Shown here piece by piece: positions 47,504 through 57,829 of a stretch of DNA of 64,000 nucleotides. The notes under the pieces are model-generated. The model was not told where the DNA came from and ran no database searches. It saw nothing but the letters and a program-made list of their open reading frames with translations. Source of the DNA: Mimachlamys varia (taxonomy: Eukaryota > Mollusca > Bivalvia > Pectinida > Pectinidae). Each line of letters starts with the position of its first letter. Positions within the stretch are counted from its first letter, which is position 1. The position numbers and the translations under genes are program-made. Location of the stretch: contig OX392534.1 in NCBI GenBank assembly GCA_947623455.1, positions 14,208,001 through 14,272,000 on the forward strand. Reading direction: 5' to 3'.

Positions 47504-48136
47504 TATTCGTATGCCTTAATTTCAGATGTAACAGCGTTTCTGATTTGATTGTACTGGTCACATGACGAAGCCATACAACATCATGTCGCTTGCTCTTTTA
47601 GGTTTCATCAAGCACGTTTCTCATATTCGGATTACTGTTGATGTACATATTTAAGTGTGTTTTTTATTTTAGCGCATTTCGCGCAGAAACTTTTCAGCTA
47701 AATCTTGATTGCGCTTATTATTACCTTTACTGTAGGATTGCAGTTCATCACCTTCATAAAGCTTGAGTTAGCTTGGAGAAACAATTAGTTTACTTTCAGT
47801 AAGGCAAACAATATATATATATATTACAGCATTTGGAGCACGTCACGGTTGAACTTACTGTCGTTCATCGTGAAGCATTGTAGAACAGTGCACAATGATG
47901 ATGTACCTTTCAAAATGTGTGATTCTGTGCTCATTATTACAATAATATGGTATTGTTTCCCTTTAATATCTAGGTAAAAAAAAGTTTTAAAAAATGCTAG
48001 GTCACAAAAGACTAATCTCCCCCTTGCTTTAATATGGTAAGTGTCTAGACATCTACTGATTAAACATAAGAAATATTCATCATTATCGAGAAACACTCAC
48101 ACCAAGGAAAGGGCGATGTCAGTCGAACCTCAGCTA
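47504..48136. other. Short intergenic region between convergent genes
   Basis: About 630 bp between the plus-strand stop and the minus-strand stop. A TTTATT at about 47665 (AATAAA on the minus strand) and an ATTAAA complement at about 48030 are possible poly(A) signals for the minus-strand gene. A (TA)n tract lies at 47811-47824. Confidence 0.5.
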
Positions 48137-48463
48137 TTAAGGCGTGCATGTACCGAGATACAGGGCTAGGTTGCCCTGGTTAGGAGTACACACTAGATTC
48201 CGGCCGCACGGGCACATCTCAAAGTTCTGCTGAACCAGGCATTCGGCACCCTCGGCTTTTAACGGCTCACAGTGTGTTGTTAATGTCCGTTTGATGTCCG
48301 ACCGGAAAGGGAATTTCGGAAGTCGCTTACCAAATGTGTTATAATTATCTGGCGTCCATACATGGATACAGCACTCATCTGGTAGACATGGTGGATCGCA
48401 AGCATACAGCTGTTCTAGAAACTCTGGGTCTATATCGGACTGCTGTGCAGCGGCAGAGAGACA
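48137..48463 (-). CDS. Astakine/prokineticin-like secreted protein, last coding exon
   Basis: On the minus strand this exon opens after the acceptor TTTGTAG (complement of 48464-48470) and runs 108 codons to TAA at 48139-48137. It has no ATG, so it is easily missed. It starts with CLSAAAQQSD, which looks like the end of a signal peptide. It then carries ten cysteines in the astakine/prokineticin (colipase-fold) order C-C-CC-C-C-C-x-C-C-C, at exon residues 22, 26, 31, 32, 65, 75, 84, 86, 92 and 106. Family marks are ECCIHV, CEPLKAEGAEC and CPCGRNLVC. The family acts as secreted cytokines (astakines promote blood-cell formation in arthropods; prokineticins signal through GPCRs in vertebrates). 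The role here is inferred. The gap between CC and the next Cys is 32 residues, longer than in vertebrate prokineticins. Confidence 0.78.
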   Translation of the reverse strand, partial: CLSAAAQQSDIDPEFLEQLYACDPPCLPDECCIHVWTPDNYNTFGKRLPKFPFRSDIKRTLTTHCEPLKAEGAECLVQQNFEMCPCGRNLVCTPNQGNLALYLGTCTP

Positions 48464-49990
48464 CTACAAATGAGAGCATAATGTGAAATTGAGTACATGC
48501 CATCGGTAACATTGACGAGGCGCATATTTAACTTAAAGATACATTCTCCATGTGAAATTAGTTTCCGGATACAGCGTACAATGCATTGTTTTGTTGTTTT
48601 TTATCAGGAGGATGTTACAATATGTAACTATGACAACACATGTGACGTCATTTTATATATATATATCTAAAATCCATCAAATAAAAACTTACAATAACAT
48701 GTGCTTGCTTCCTTGATCAATTACCTACACTGTAACAGCTGAATCGCTAGACGTACTCGAGCACAATATAATACCTTGGTTAAACTAAATTCTTGCTTTT
48801 TTGTACACTGTATTTGTTTTGATCCACCGATCGTTCTGATTTACACTGCCGGCAGGCAATCTTGTACCACTAAAGAAACAACATTATCATGAAGAACAAA
48901 AATAGAAATGCAACAAATGATTGTTAATGATTTATTTGATCAAATAGAAATTAATTCTTTATTGTAAAAACAATTAATATCATGATTATTGCACAATGAA
49001 TATAACGAACACCGCAGCAGAATGTACTTTCTTCAACTTCCTTGTTCACGACACAGATTGACAATTTACCATCCTTGTTAAAGCTGATAACAGGTAAGTT
49101 GGGTCTAGGTCTACCTTGTATTCCTTTGGGCAAAATTCATATGACTTGTTATCGCCGGTTTGTCCTTTTAACAGCTTCGGTCATTTAAGAAAAAACGGAG
49201 CACTCAAAGAAAAATCTTTAAACCTGCGGACATTTAAGGCCCTTTACTGCGTCTCGGTGATATCCAAATCAGCATTAACAATAACGCATCGCTAGACTAA
49301 TGTGGATATAGGTAAACTTAATATTACCCTGAATTTTGTTTCATAAATAAAACTAATATTGAAAATAAGCAAAATAAAAAATAATAATCGCACGTGCAAG
49401 GAATACACGAGGTAATATTATTAATCATGTGTATAGAAATAGTTACGCCAGTAAAGATAAGGGACAAAATTACATCTATATTTGGCATACTTAATTGCCA
49501 GTTTCTATTGGAGATCAAAACACAATTGATAATGAGACGAGGCACAGTGGCCATCAGTGGTTAACATTGCCCAGAAGGGAAACCGAGAGTATCCTGAAAT
49601 AACTTAGATATAAGTAATTATCCCCGGAGCACTGCGCCGACTCATATATACCGTTTCATTAACGTCAGCCAAAGAGTTGTAATTTTATATGGTGATTGAG
49701 AGTTTATGAACAGTTTATGACCAAGGTCATTAAACCATGATGTCATAAGATGTTCCGACTCGGAGCATAATCGCTGTCTCGGCGAAAGTTCAAAGACACC
49801 TGGTATTTTAGAAAATCGGCCATTCCCTTCAAGTTGGCACCGGACCAGTCTCCGAGCATTGTGAAAGGAACATAAAGGCAGTAATTATAGCATGATAAAA
49901 TGTATCCGTTTATCTCTGGTCCTGAACCTAACAGATCAAGTAGGAAATATCGTACATGAATGTACATGTGGGATATATAGGTGATGTCGA
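48464..49990. other. Probable intron of the astakine-like gene
   Basis: AT-rich, with a (TA)n tract at 48654-48667. No further Cys-rich exon is seen. A minus-strand ORF at 49133-48951 with an AATAAA inside its end has no recognisable domain. Confidence 0.4.
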
Positions 49991-50003
49991 GGTGTCCACT
50001 TAC

Positions 50004-50021
50004 GATTAAGAAACACCTCAT
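50004..50021 (-). CDS. Candidate first coding exon of the astakine-like gene (six codons)
   Basis: On the minus strand an ATG at 50021-50019 begins the hydrophobic hexapeptide MRCFLI and is followed at once by a perfect donor GTAAGT (complement of 49998-50003). The exon would end in phase 0, exactly the phase in which the exon at 48463 begins. Joined, the product would start with a very short hydrophobic leader ending in small residues before the QQ of the next exon, as a signal peptide should. The leader is short for a signal peptide (about 12 residues), and such a small coding exon can match by chance, so this is only a candidate. Confidence 0.3.
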
Positions 50022-50024
50022 TAT

Positions 50025-51900
50025 CTGTATTTGTACTTTCCGAAGTAAACACTGGTTTCAAATTTAATTGCTGCACAAGTTGTAAAGATGAAAAAGGAAA
50101 TTTTAGGAAATAATAGCGCCCCTTCACAGATGCTTCAATTCGCAAAGAGTTAAAGCGGTAGCTGAAATACTGTTGATTCGTACAACTCCATTGGCTGGAC
50201 TTTTATGTGAGGTTTGCAGTATCACGAGGAATACATGAAGGGGCCGGGGGGGTGATTTAAATGATTTATTTCTCTTTTCTTTTTTAAAGTTCAAAAGGGA
50301 TAAGCAGGTAAGACAATATCGTTCCTTGAAATTCGCGTTATTGGAGTAGTACTCTTTTTCCACTTTAGAACATTTGACTGTCTCATGAAGCTACATCATT
50401 CGGTGTTCATATTAAAGATAGTTCCTAACAATTCGCGAATGTATCAAATATGTGCGGATCTTAACACCTAATGACATTCGTTCCGATCGTGGCAATGTTA
50501 TATATGTTTCAGAATTCTTACCATATAAAGAGACGCTGCCTCAGACACAAAGATCAAAGCAGTGTTAAACATGTAAATTTATGAGTTGGTGGTGAATAGT
50601 CTACATGTGTCGATTCGCTCATTGCTGCTATTGACTAAGAATTGGAATTTTACGCTAGTTTTGTTTCCAAATTTTCATGTGTGGTCCGCGAAATTAACCC
50701 CGGCTAACATGTTCCAAACTCAAATCGCGAAACTAACACCAATACGTTTTACAACTATATAAATATCTCGGATATTTGCCTTCCCTTGTATGCCAGACGT
50801 TTATGTTTCCGTGTATTTAAACCTATGTACATGAATGTTGTAAGAGTCTTCAAAACATAGCAACACCATAATTTGAATGAAAAAAAATAGGCTTTATAAT
50901 GACCACATGATACACGATGAAATATGCATAGTCCAAAACTGAAAAATGAATGCAAATATTTAAAAAAAAAAATATATAGATATAAAATTATAGGTAAGTA
51001 ATAAAATCAAAACAAGAGAAACGAGAAACATGAAGAAAGAGATAAAAAGAAAGAGGACGATGACCCCAAAAAAGAAAGATGCCCGTCAAGAGAGTTACAT
51101 GTGACCTAATGCTGCTTTTCAAACCTATCAATGCCATACGTGTTTCCCCTTTGTTGAAATATCAACCGTTATACAATCATTCGGTTGGCTAAGGTCTCTC
51201 ATTGCTACACTTAATGGCGGTTTCATAACCACGATATCTCTATATATTCCGATTAAGTTCAAGATCAGGGGATAGGATTGATGCTAATCGTCGTTTTGGG
51301 AAAGTACAAACAGCCAGGTATCGCAAAAAGCGTAATACCATAAAGAAAATCAATAGGTCTCATGGCACTATGTGGTCTGACAGCAGTATTGATAGTACAC
51401 GATGTGACCTTTCGGTACTTACTCGAGTGATTAGAAACTGAAGTACTTCCGTTTTTAACCACAACCCAGAGGTATACATACATGTATTAAACTTTTGTTC
51501 GGCGCACTAAGACATATACCCCTTAAAGACCATTTCCGGCCTACTTGTCACAGGATAGCCATGTGGCATTTTTGCGGGACCAATTTCAGGTATTCCAATA
51601 ATAGTCACAGCCTTACACAGGGGTAATCAGCATTTTACTGCTATTTATCAGCTATGGAAAATATAAAGAAAGCATACAGATAGGAATATTTTCCTTTGTT
51701 AAAATCTGTTTGATGAACATCCAACATTGGTTTTTCAATTTTACCGTCAATGAAATGCTCGTTTATTTACTTCAAAGCTTATTTTCAGTATAGCATGTTT
51801 CCCCTTTGTGAAGAAATATTAGAAAGTTCCATGTCCAGGGGACACATATGTGAACCTTTAATTTGTAACAAATTTTCTCATTTGTAACATTCACAACTAT
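50025..51900. other. Upstream flank of the astakine-like gene, no recognised gene
   Basis: About 1.9 kb. Nothing recognised except a purine-rich AAAG tract at about 51000-51095 and an A-rich stretch at 50960-50975. The minus-strand ORF 51483-51265 ends in a hydrophobic stretch that could mimic a signal peptide, but no matching donor was found. Confidence 0.35.
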
Positions 51901-51904
51901 CAAC

Positions 51905-53478
51905 ATGTCAGACAAAAGGACAAGGCCACCATCTTTTAAACTAGAAATTCCACCAAATCATTTGAAAAAGACTTTAGTACTGGTCAAAGAAATCTTGTAC
52001 AAAAACTTAACAATCCAGTGAATAACTTTGATATTATGGAAAATATTTTGGATTTTTGAATTGAAGAAAAGGACAAAAATCACAAAGAAATTCCGCCAGT
52101 GCCTGCAGCATACTTGCAAGCTACTAAACGGCAGGTGAATCAGAAGCTCTTTGTTACTACTCAAAACTCGGGTACAAGACTTATGGACATTGCAGCAAGC
52201 CATTCCCGCAATGCCAAGGGAAAATGTTGGTAAAAACATCAACACGTAAAGGACAACGTAGGTGTGCTGAAACTGCAATGTTAAATGCTCACACAAAAGT
52301 CGAGCCTTTCATACCTACTTGTGGTCTTCATCACCATACCTACCAACAGGACAGTACCTCATCAATGACAGAATTAACCATTCATTTTTCTGCAGTGGAA
52401 TGCTGCCTTTCCATTACGAAAGGTTTTGTAATGGGACTGGAATAGGTTTTTGTCCGTAGAAAAAAGAAACAATATTTTCTCCATCTACAAAGACTTTGTC
52501 AAGAATGAATATGATTAATCCACCAAAGATGCCCTTCTCGATGAAATTGCCAGTTATGACGACCTGGATGGAATTGACATTGTTAGTGATGCTCGTCATG
52601 GATGGCGCAAAAATTCCAAAGACACCAGTGTGGTAGTTATTTGGGACAAAACCCACAAAGTGCTCCATTGTGTTCACATCAGTAAGGCTGATGATTTTTT
52701 TACTCAGCGTCATGAGAAAACTGGCACAGAAAGGAGATATCATCATCTTGAAAGTCAGAATATATCTATCGAGACATATACTCATTATCGCAATACGGCC
52801 ATTAATAAACTGGTGAAAGACCATCCATTTACCTGAAACCAAAACGACGAATTGGCATGGTGTAAAGAGTATGAAAAGTTATTTGTCTGCTGTAGCCTCT
52901 GGACCACGATACAAAGAAGGAAAGACATGGTCGAAACAACTTAACGACAAAGTTGAACCGGTTTCAACGCATTTCCACTGGGCTATTCGAAACTGTGACG
53001 GCGATGCCAATGTCCTGATAAAGCTACTAGACAATGTAGTCTAGCATTATTGTAACAATCATAAAGATTGTCCCAAATCATCACGATGCCAAACAGACCC
53101 AAACTATGAGCCTTCAAGAATTGTATTAACTTATCCCGTAGCACAAACAACTTCTTCGCGGTGTTATTCAAATTTTACTCTTTACAGAATCCTCATGATA
53201 TCAGACTAGGTAAGAACACGTTTTTTGTTGAAAGTTTCAACAATCCACTGAACATGTATGAGGGCAAGCGCATTGCTTTTGAAAGTGAGCAATATAAAAC
53301 TCATGCTTTCCTTGCCTCATGTCAATGGAATGAAAATGTGAACAGACCGCACACATCTATTTCATATCAGCAGGATCCTCATTTCCCCAGAAGGCGAGAA
53401 GGTAAAAAGAATTACACAAAACAAACATTCAGATTTGGAATTGATATATCTGTAAAATTTACAGGGGAAATTGAATAA
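51905..53478 (+). pseudogene. Decayed DDE-like transposase or repeat-encoded protein
   Basis: The plus strand encodes pieces of one protein spread over three frames. The order is AETAMLNAHTKVEPF (about 52262-52310), then LINDRINHSFFCSGMLPFHY and CNGTGIGFCP (about 52345-52455), then DLDGIDIVSDARHGWRKN-containing sequence (about 52515-52836), then NQNDELAWCKEYEKL (about 52840-52885). After a scrambled stretch comes FVESFNNPLNMYEGKRIAF with CQWNENVNR (53161-53478). Several stops and frameshifts are present. The layout (a D-x-R motif, a later HW-x(n)-NCDGDA segment, and a CHWNEN-like box near the end) resembles large repeat-encoded transposases of fish and cnidarians that I cannot name with certainty. 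No terminal repeats were identified. The long minus-strand ORF 52842-52414 is a shadow of this gene. Confidence 0.7.
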
Positions 53479-53786
53479 TGGGATTTACATACATTTTGTA
53501 AGGATTGTTCATTGTATATTGTACATATGTAATCACTGAGCCACGTGCTCTGCATCACTATAACTATTTATAACACTGCTGCTTATGTCACTGTAGGCGT
53601 GCCATTTCCCTTATAGGCTTAATGACTGTCCGGGGGGATATTTAAGTAGGTCAGACCCGGTCTTTAACATTGGTCAGATACACGTGTATCTCAATTTACT
53701 TTTATCTAATGTCCATATTTCCAACGGCATTGTTGAAGAATTGAGTTGAGGGCACTTGCATATTGCATTGAGCTATTTCAACATAA

Positions 53787-53873
53787 CCATATCAATCACT
53801 ACTGTTGGACCAAAGGCTAGCGCGAGAAGGGTTTGAATGTGGGAGCTTACCAGAGTACCCGACGAAAACCCGC
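53787..53873 (-). mobile_element. Partial tRNA-Glu-like SINE (copy 3)
   Basis: It contains the SINE core on the complement (AGAGTACCCGACGAAAACCC) and the 'gctagcgcgagaagggtttgaatgtgggag' segment matching 45600-45660. The head and tail are missing. Confidence 0.7.
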
Positions 53874-53879
53874 CTCAAA

Positions 53880-55080
53880 GATGATTGCTATCATAGACGT
53901 AGCAGCGGCCATGTTTCTGCTACCAAAAGAGAATGCGAGTGCATTTACGTATTATCACAATTATCACCAAATGTTATATTACTGGGCACAATTTCCAGAA
54001 TCTGGCTCTGTTGCTTCTCCAATCAGCACCCGAAAATTCATCACGTGGTTTGCTGTAACATTTAATCATTGCTAAAGATGACCGTTCATCACCTCACACC
54101 GATGAATTAGTCAACTTACCATTACCACCAGCGGTATCCAACAGGTAAATGTCGACGCCATATTGTATTTAGCAGGGTCAGTGAAGCGCTTATCAAGTTT
54201 GTGACCTTAGAAGTATCTCTATACGTCAATCGATCGTAGGCCAGCGCATTATTTTTATCTATAACTCATGTGACAACACGTGTGTATTTCACAACTGTAT
54301 GAGTGACAGACAAGTCGACGATTAGTGTGATGGTTACGCTGTCATTTCGTGAAATTAATTAGCACGTATGTCCAAATTTAGAAAGGAAATGACTTTTGTT
54401 TCGAATTGCTAGGATAATGTAAAAGAGAAAAAGGTCATCAAAATTGAATGTCTAATCGTTTCTCCTCTTATTTCGAATAGCTAGGATAATGTAAAAGAGA
54501 AAAAGGTCATAGGCTATAGTGTTATATGCTAACCTGTAAATACTTTACTTCTACTATACCGATTATGTTTAAACTTGGTGGGATGGATGATAACATGACG
54601 GCGCTCGTTAAAAAACACAAACAAAAACTACGGCATTACGATTCAAGATGGCCGCCAAATAGAGGCTTCTGATTGGTCGAAATTTAAATATTATCCGATT
54701 TGAATCAAATTTGGTATGTATATGTAGTCTAGCAATATGAAGGCAATGTTAGTATTAATTTTATAAAGACCAAAACGGTAAACATTTCATGGTCTCTGAT
54801 AGTCCAAAATCCAAATATCCAAGTTTCATAAAATTTTGCAGCACTAATTTCATAATGGGCGGGGGCATTTATGTCCCACATACATTTCTAGTTTATCCAT
54901 TTCGTAAGGTCAACGGATAAAAGGCCATTGTCACATTTTACATTTCCTAGCTGCCGAACATTTTGTGTTCATCATGAGGACATTTTGAGGTGCAGTTGGT
55001 CAGTATCAGACTAGGGGCCAGATTTTACATTTTTGTAGACTTATGGTCAGATATAATGGGGTCTCTTCTGACGTGTTGGT
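53880..55080. other. Spacer with a 72-bp tandem duplication
   Basis: Two near-identical copies of TCGAATTGCTAGGATAATGT and the following 'aaaagagaaaaaggtcat' start at 54401 and 54473. No gene was recognised. ORFs at 53805-54075 in two frames have no motif. Confidence 0.45.
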
Positions 55081-55084
55081 TTTT

Positions 55085-55340
55085 GCTTTTGGCTTATTTT
55101 GGTTTTACGTCCAACTAACAGCCAGGGTCATTTAAGGCCTTGCCAGGTTTTTGAGGTGGAGGAAAGCTGGAGTACCCGAAGAAAAACCGCCGACCTACGG
55201 TCAGTACCTTGCAATTTCCTCACGTGGGTTTTGAACTCGCTACCCAGTGGTGGAGGGCTAGTGGTAGAATGTCGTGACACCTTAGCCACTCGGCCACTGC
55301 GGCCCAAAGGGACACCTTAACCACTCGGCCACCGAGTAAT
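55085..55340 (-). mobile_element. tRNA-Ser/Leu-like SINE (copy 2) plus a second head fragment
   Basis: On the minus strand the A box GGCCGAGTGGCTAAGG and B box GCGAGTTCAAAACCC are followed by the body with core 'gggtactccagctttcctccacc' and the end TTAAATGACCCTGGCTGTTA, as at 36170-36387. Directly outside the head (55309-55340) lies a second, shorter head piece (complement of ACACCTTAACCACTCGGCCA), as if one copy had inserted at or duplicated onto another. Confidence 0.8.
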
Positions 55341-55839
55341 GTAGCTAAAAGTGTGTAATGTTTTCAGGAAAATTACCAATGCCATATGTTCGTTAGACGG
55401 GAGACATCAAAATTCTTTATAATTGATTGAATAAATCATATTTTCTTTCCCGCCTTTATTAATTGAATAATTTTTCTGATTGTGGATATGTTGATAATAT
55501 GATAATACATCATCACGTGATGGCATCCATGTTTAGATAATACAATACGTTATTGTCATATATAGTTTTACCTCACACTTGCTTTGCAATTCATTTAAGT
55601 ACAATATTTTTATAATGAAAAGAGAAGTTTTTGAACTAAGACTTTTTTGTTGTAATCCACATAAAATATATGAACTTACAGGTTAATTATTATTATCTTT
55701 GTTGACATATTCTCAAATATATGATGCCTGATTGAAAATCATTGTGCCATTTCGAAAAAAATATATTCTGCTTTTTTATCTGTGGAGCTATCGGTTTTAT
55801 CAAGCTGATATTATTTGGACTCACAAAATCCATTAGATC

Positions 55840-56110
55840 AATTTTCATGGCGTAGGGGTGTCCATTATGTTAATCTACCTAGCGTAGAGTCCTTTAAGAA
55901 TCTTGCTTACAGAAACTGTCTTACAAAAATGTAGATACTCCAAAGTTTCTACCTAAATATGTAACAAATCTGTAACTATTATTACCTTATTTTATTTGCT
56001 TGTATCTTGTGTATTTGTCAATATACATGCATTTTATGTATATCAGGGCCATATTGTAAATTTGATGTTTATTGTATAAATAAAATATTTTATTATTATT
56101 ATCATCAGTT
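55840..56110 (+). mobile_element. Possible LINE 3' end with TTA microsatellite tail
   Basis: A short plus-strand frame (GVHYVNLPSVESFKNLAYRN, stop at about 55935) resembles the 'LP-x-V-x-SFK' end of CR1/L2-type RT ORFs. It is followed by a UTR with 'gggccatattgtaaatttgatg' and AATAAAATATTTTATTATTA, a tail typical of such elements. The coding part is too short for certainty. Confidence 0.45.
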
Positions 56111-56675
56111 GTATAACATAAATTTCTCTGCTATTTTCCTTGAATCCCCGAAAAAAGTTACAGCCTGTGTTGTAACTATTTTTAAATGATTTCAAATTAT
56201 ATTTACGCATTTTTAAACCGCATATTCGTTTTGTTTTCCACAAAAACGCTTTTTACACGTAGCCCTAGCGATTAGCTAGGTACACTCGGATTAGAAATGA
56301 AAAACGATGGTAAATCGCAAATTAGATATTCATGAAATTAAAATAGACATGTCATGATTTTCTACGGGAAATATGCGAGTCCGACGGAGGTCGACGACTA
56401 GACTTAAGTGATATATGTTGTAGCGACTTGGCAAATTACTTGTTCGTCAAGATTCTGAACATATGTTCGGTTAAAGATTTAAGTGCGAGTCGTGCTAACT
56501 GTCCTTGATTCTTTGCTGTGGTAAGTGATGTACATGTACAATGCACATACTTTGTCTAGGAAAACTTCCGTCACGGGACTTGATTTGTAATAAGTTCCAT
56601 TCCAGATCTCCGTCACCCAATGGGAAAGTATAACGCCATTGTGATGACCACCTAAATCTGATTCAATCAAGTTGA

Positions 56676-56985
56676 TTATTTACATTTCCATCGCACAGAG
56701 ACTAAATGAAGCTACTATGGGTGTTATTTTCCAATATTAACATACATTGTAATATCATGACGTAATTATTGTGTTTGAGATGCACTGCTCCACTGTCAAC
56801 GGGTGTCTGTTCTCTGTCTGGATTTACCCTCACGTCGAAACTTGCTTTGACTACATGTAATACTATATTTATATGTCTACATCAACTGTGCGTTGGTTAA
56901 CAAACAAAATTTAAATATAATAATTTGTTGCCATATTGTTGACATTCATTAGTGTGTAACATACATACGCTTACCTGCATATTGA
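56676..56985. repeat. Dispersed repeat, copy 2 (copy 1 at 19858-20180)
   Basis: It has the same order of landmarks as copy 1: TTTACATTTCCA, 'gactaaatgaagctactatg', CACTGTCAACGGGT, CAACTGTGCGTTGGTTAACA and GTGTGTAACATACAT. Sequences outside these limits differ. Confidence 0.75.
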
Positions 56986-57209
56986 ATGATGCGCGCTAGT
57001 GCACCATGTTTAATACTCGTATGTAAGTAGCAAATGTGTTAAACACTGATCAACGTCAAAACTATAACAAATATATAACACGTCGTGATCACAACTTCGC
57101 CGAGAATGCCATGATAATGTCTATGACTGCTGATATAGGCCATTGTTTACTTGCTTTTACAGTAGTATTTCATGTCACATAATGTACACCCAACAACTTC
57201 CGCTATCAT

Positions 57210-57245
57210 TACCAATCAATCAATCAATTGATTGATTGATTGGTA
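57210..57245. repeat. 36-bp perfect palindrome of CAAT/ATTG units
   Basis: TACCAATCAATCAATCAA is followed immediately by its exact reverse complement, with no loop. It is flanked by TATCATT on the left and ATCATTACC on the right. Confidence 0.95.
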
Positions 57246-57289
57246 TCATTACCTGTGACGTATTTTGTAATTAAAAAAAACTTACGAGA

Positions 57290-57375
57290 GAGAGACAAAG
57301 AATCAAAGAATACCGAAGCGTCAACAAAGCCATAATCTGAACTTAATGTTGAGGAAACTACATTAGGGACATAAT
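57290..57375 (-). mobile_element. 3' terminal fragment of the probable Penelope-like RT family (copy I)
   Basis: AGAATACCGAAGCGTCAACA, then 'aagccataatctgaactta' and a degraded 'aactacattagggacata' match the family's 3' end in complement. Confidence 0.6.
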
Positions 57376-57377
57376 AT

Positions 57378-57823
57378 AATATTGTATATTTTTTTAGCGT
57401 ATGCTAAATTTCGCGTTTTCGGTACAAAATCACAGGTTTTATATTTAGTGTAGTTTTTTTTTAGCGTTGATACAGCTACAATAAGTAATCTTAGCGTAAG
57501 TATCATATACAACACAAACAAGTTCGTAACGAAGATTTCTGTATATTTGTTGAAAACCCTCAGGTATTGCATCAAATATTATCGCGAAGGCTACAGTAGC
57601 ACGACAATATGCCGTTGTAGGGCCACTAACGTTACACCATGTCCTGTCCTGATGTGATCTTTCCGCTTTTACCAACTATTCTACACCAAATGGTTTCATC
57701 TTGTACTGTATCTTCATACTGTTATATTGAAACCAATTTTAGCGGTTTTTTAATTTTTCGTGATAATGTGTTGTCGCGAACATAGCGAAAATCACACACT
57801 CGCTAAAATTTGAAATACGGTAT
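57378..57823. mobile_element. Probable MITE with TAGCG-rich ends
   Basis: The left end (TATTGTATATTTTTTTAGCG, then 'tatgctaaatttcgcg') and the right end on the other strand (TACCGTATTTCAAATTTTAG, then 'cgagtgtgtgattttcgc') are imperfect inverted repeats. The interior repeats 'ttagcg' several times. No ORF fits an element protein. The left limit is approximate. Confidence 0.5.
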
Positions 57824-57829
57824 AAGCAA

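Noticed and set aside
48951..49133. Minus-strand ORF with a CC pair and an acceptor-like 'ttatcag' before its second half, as a further exon of the astakine-like gene
   Set aside because: The cysteine pattern does not fit and an AATAAA lies inside the frame. The 48463 exon already contains the complete domain.
51265..51483. Minus-strand ORF with hydrophobic stretch as signal-peptide exon
   Set aside because: No donor in the needed phase after the hydrophobic part.
52414..52842. Minus-strand ORF of 142 codons
   Set aside because: The plus strand carries recognisable protein blocks of the decayed transposase here, so the minus frame is a shadow.
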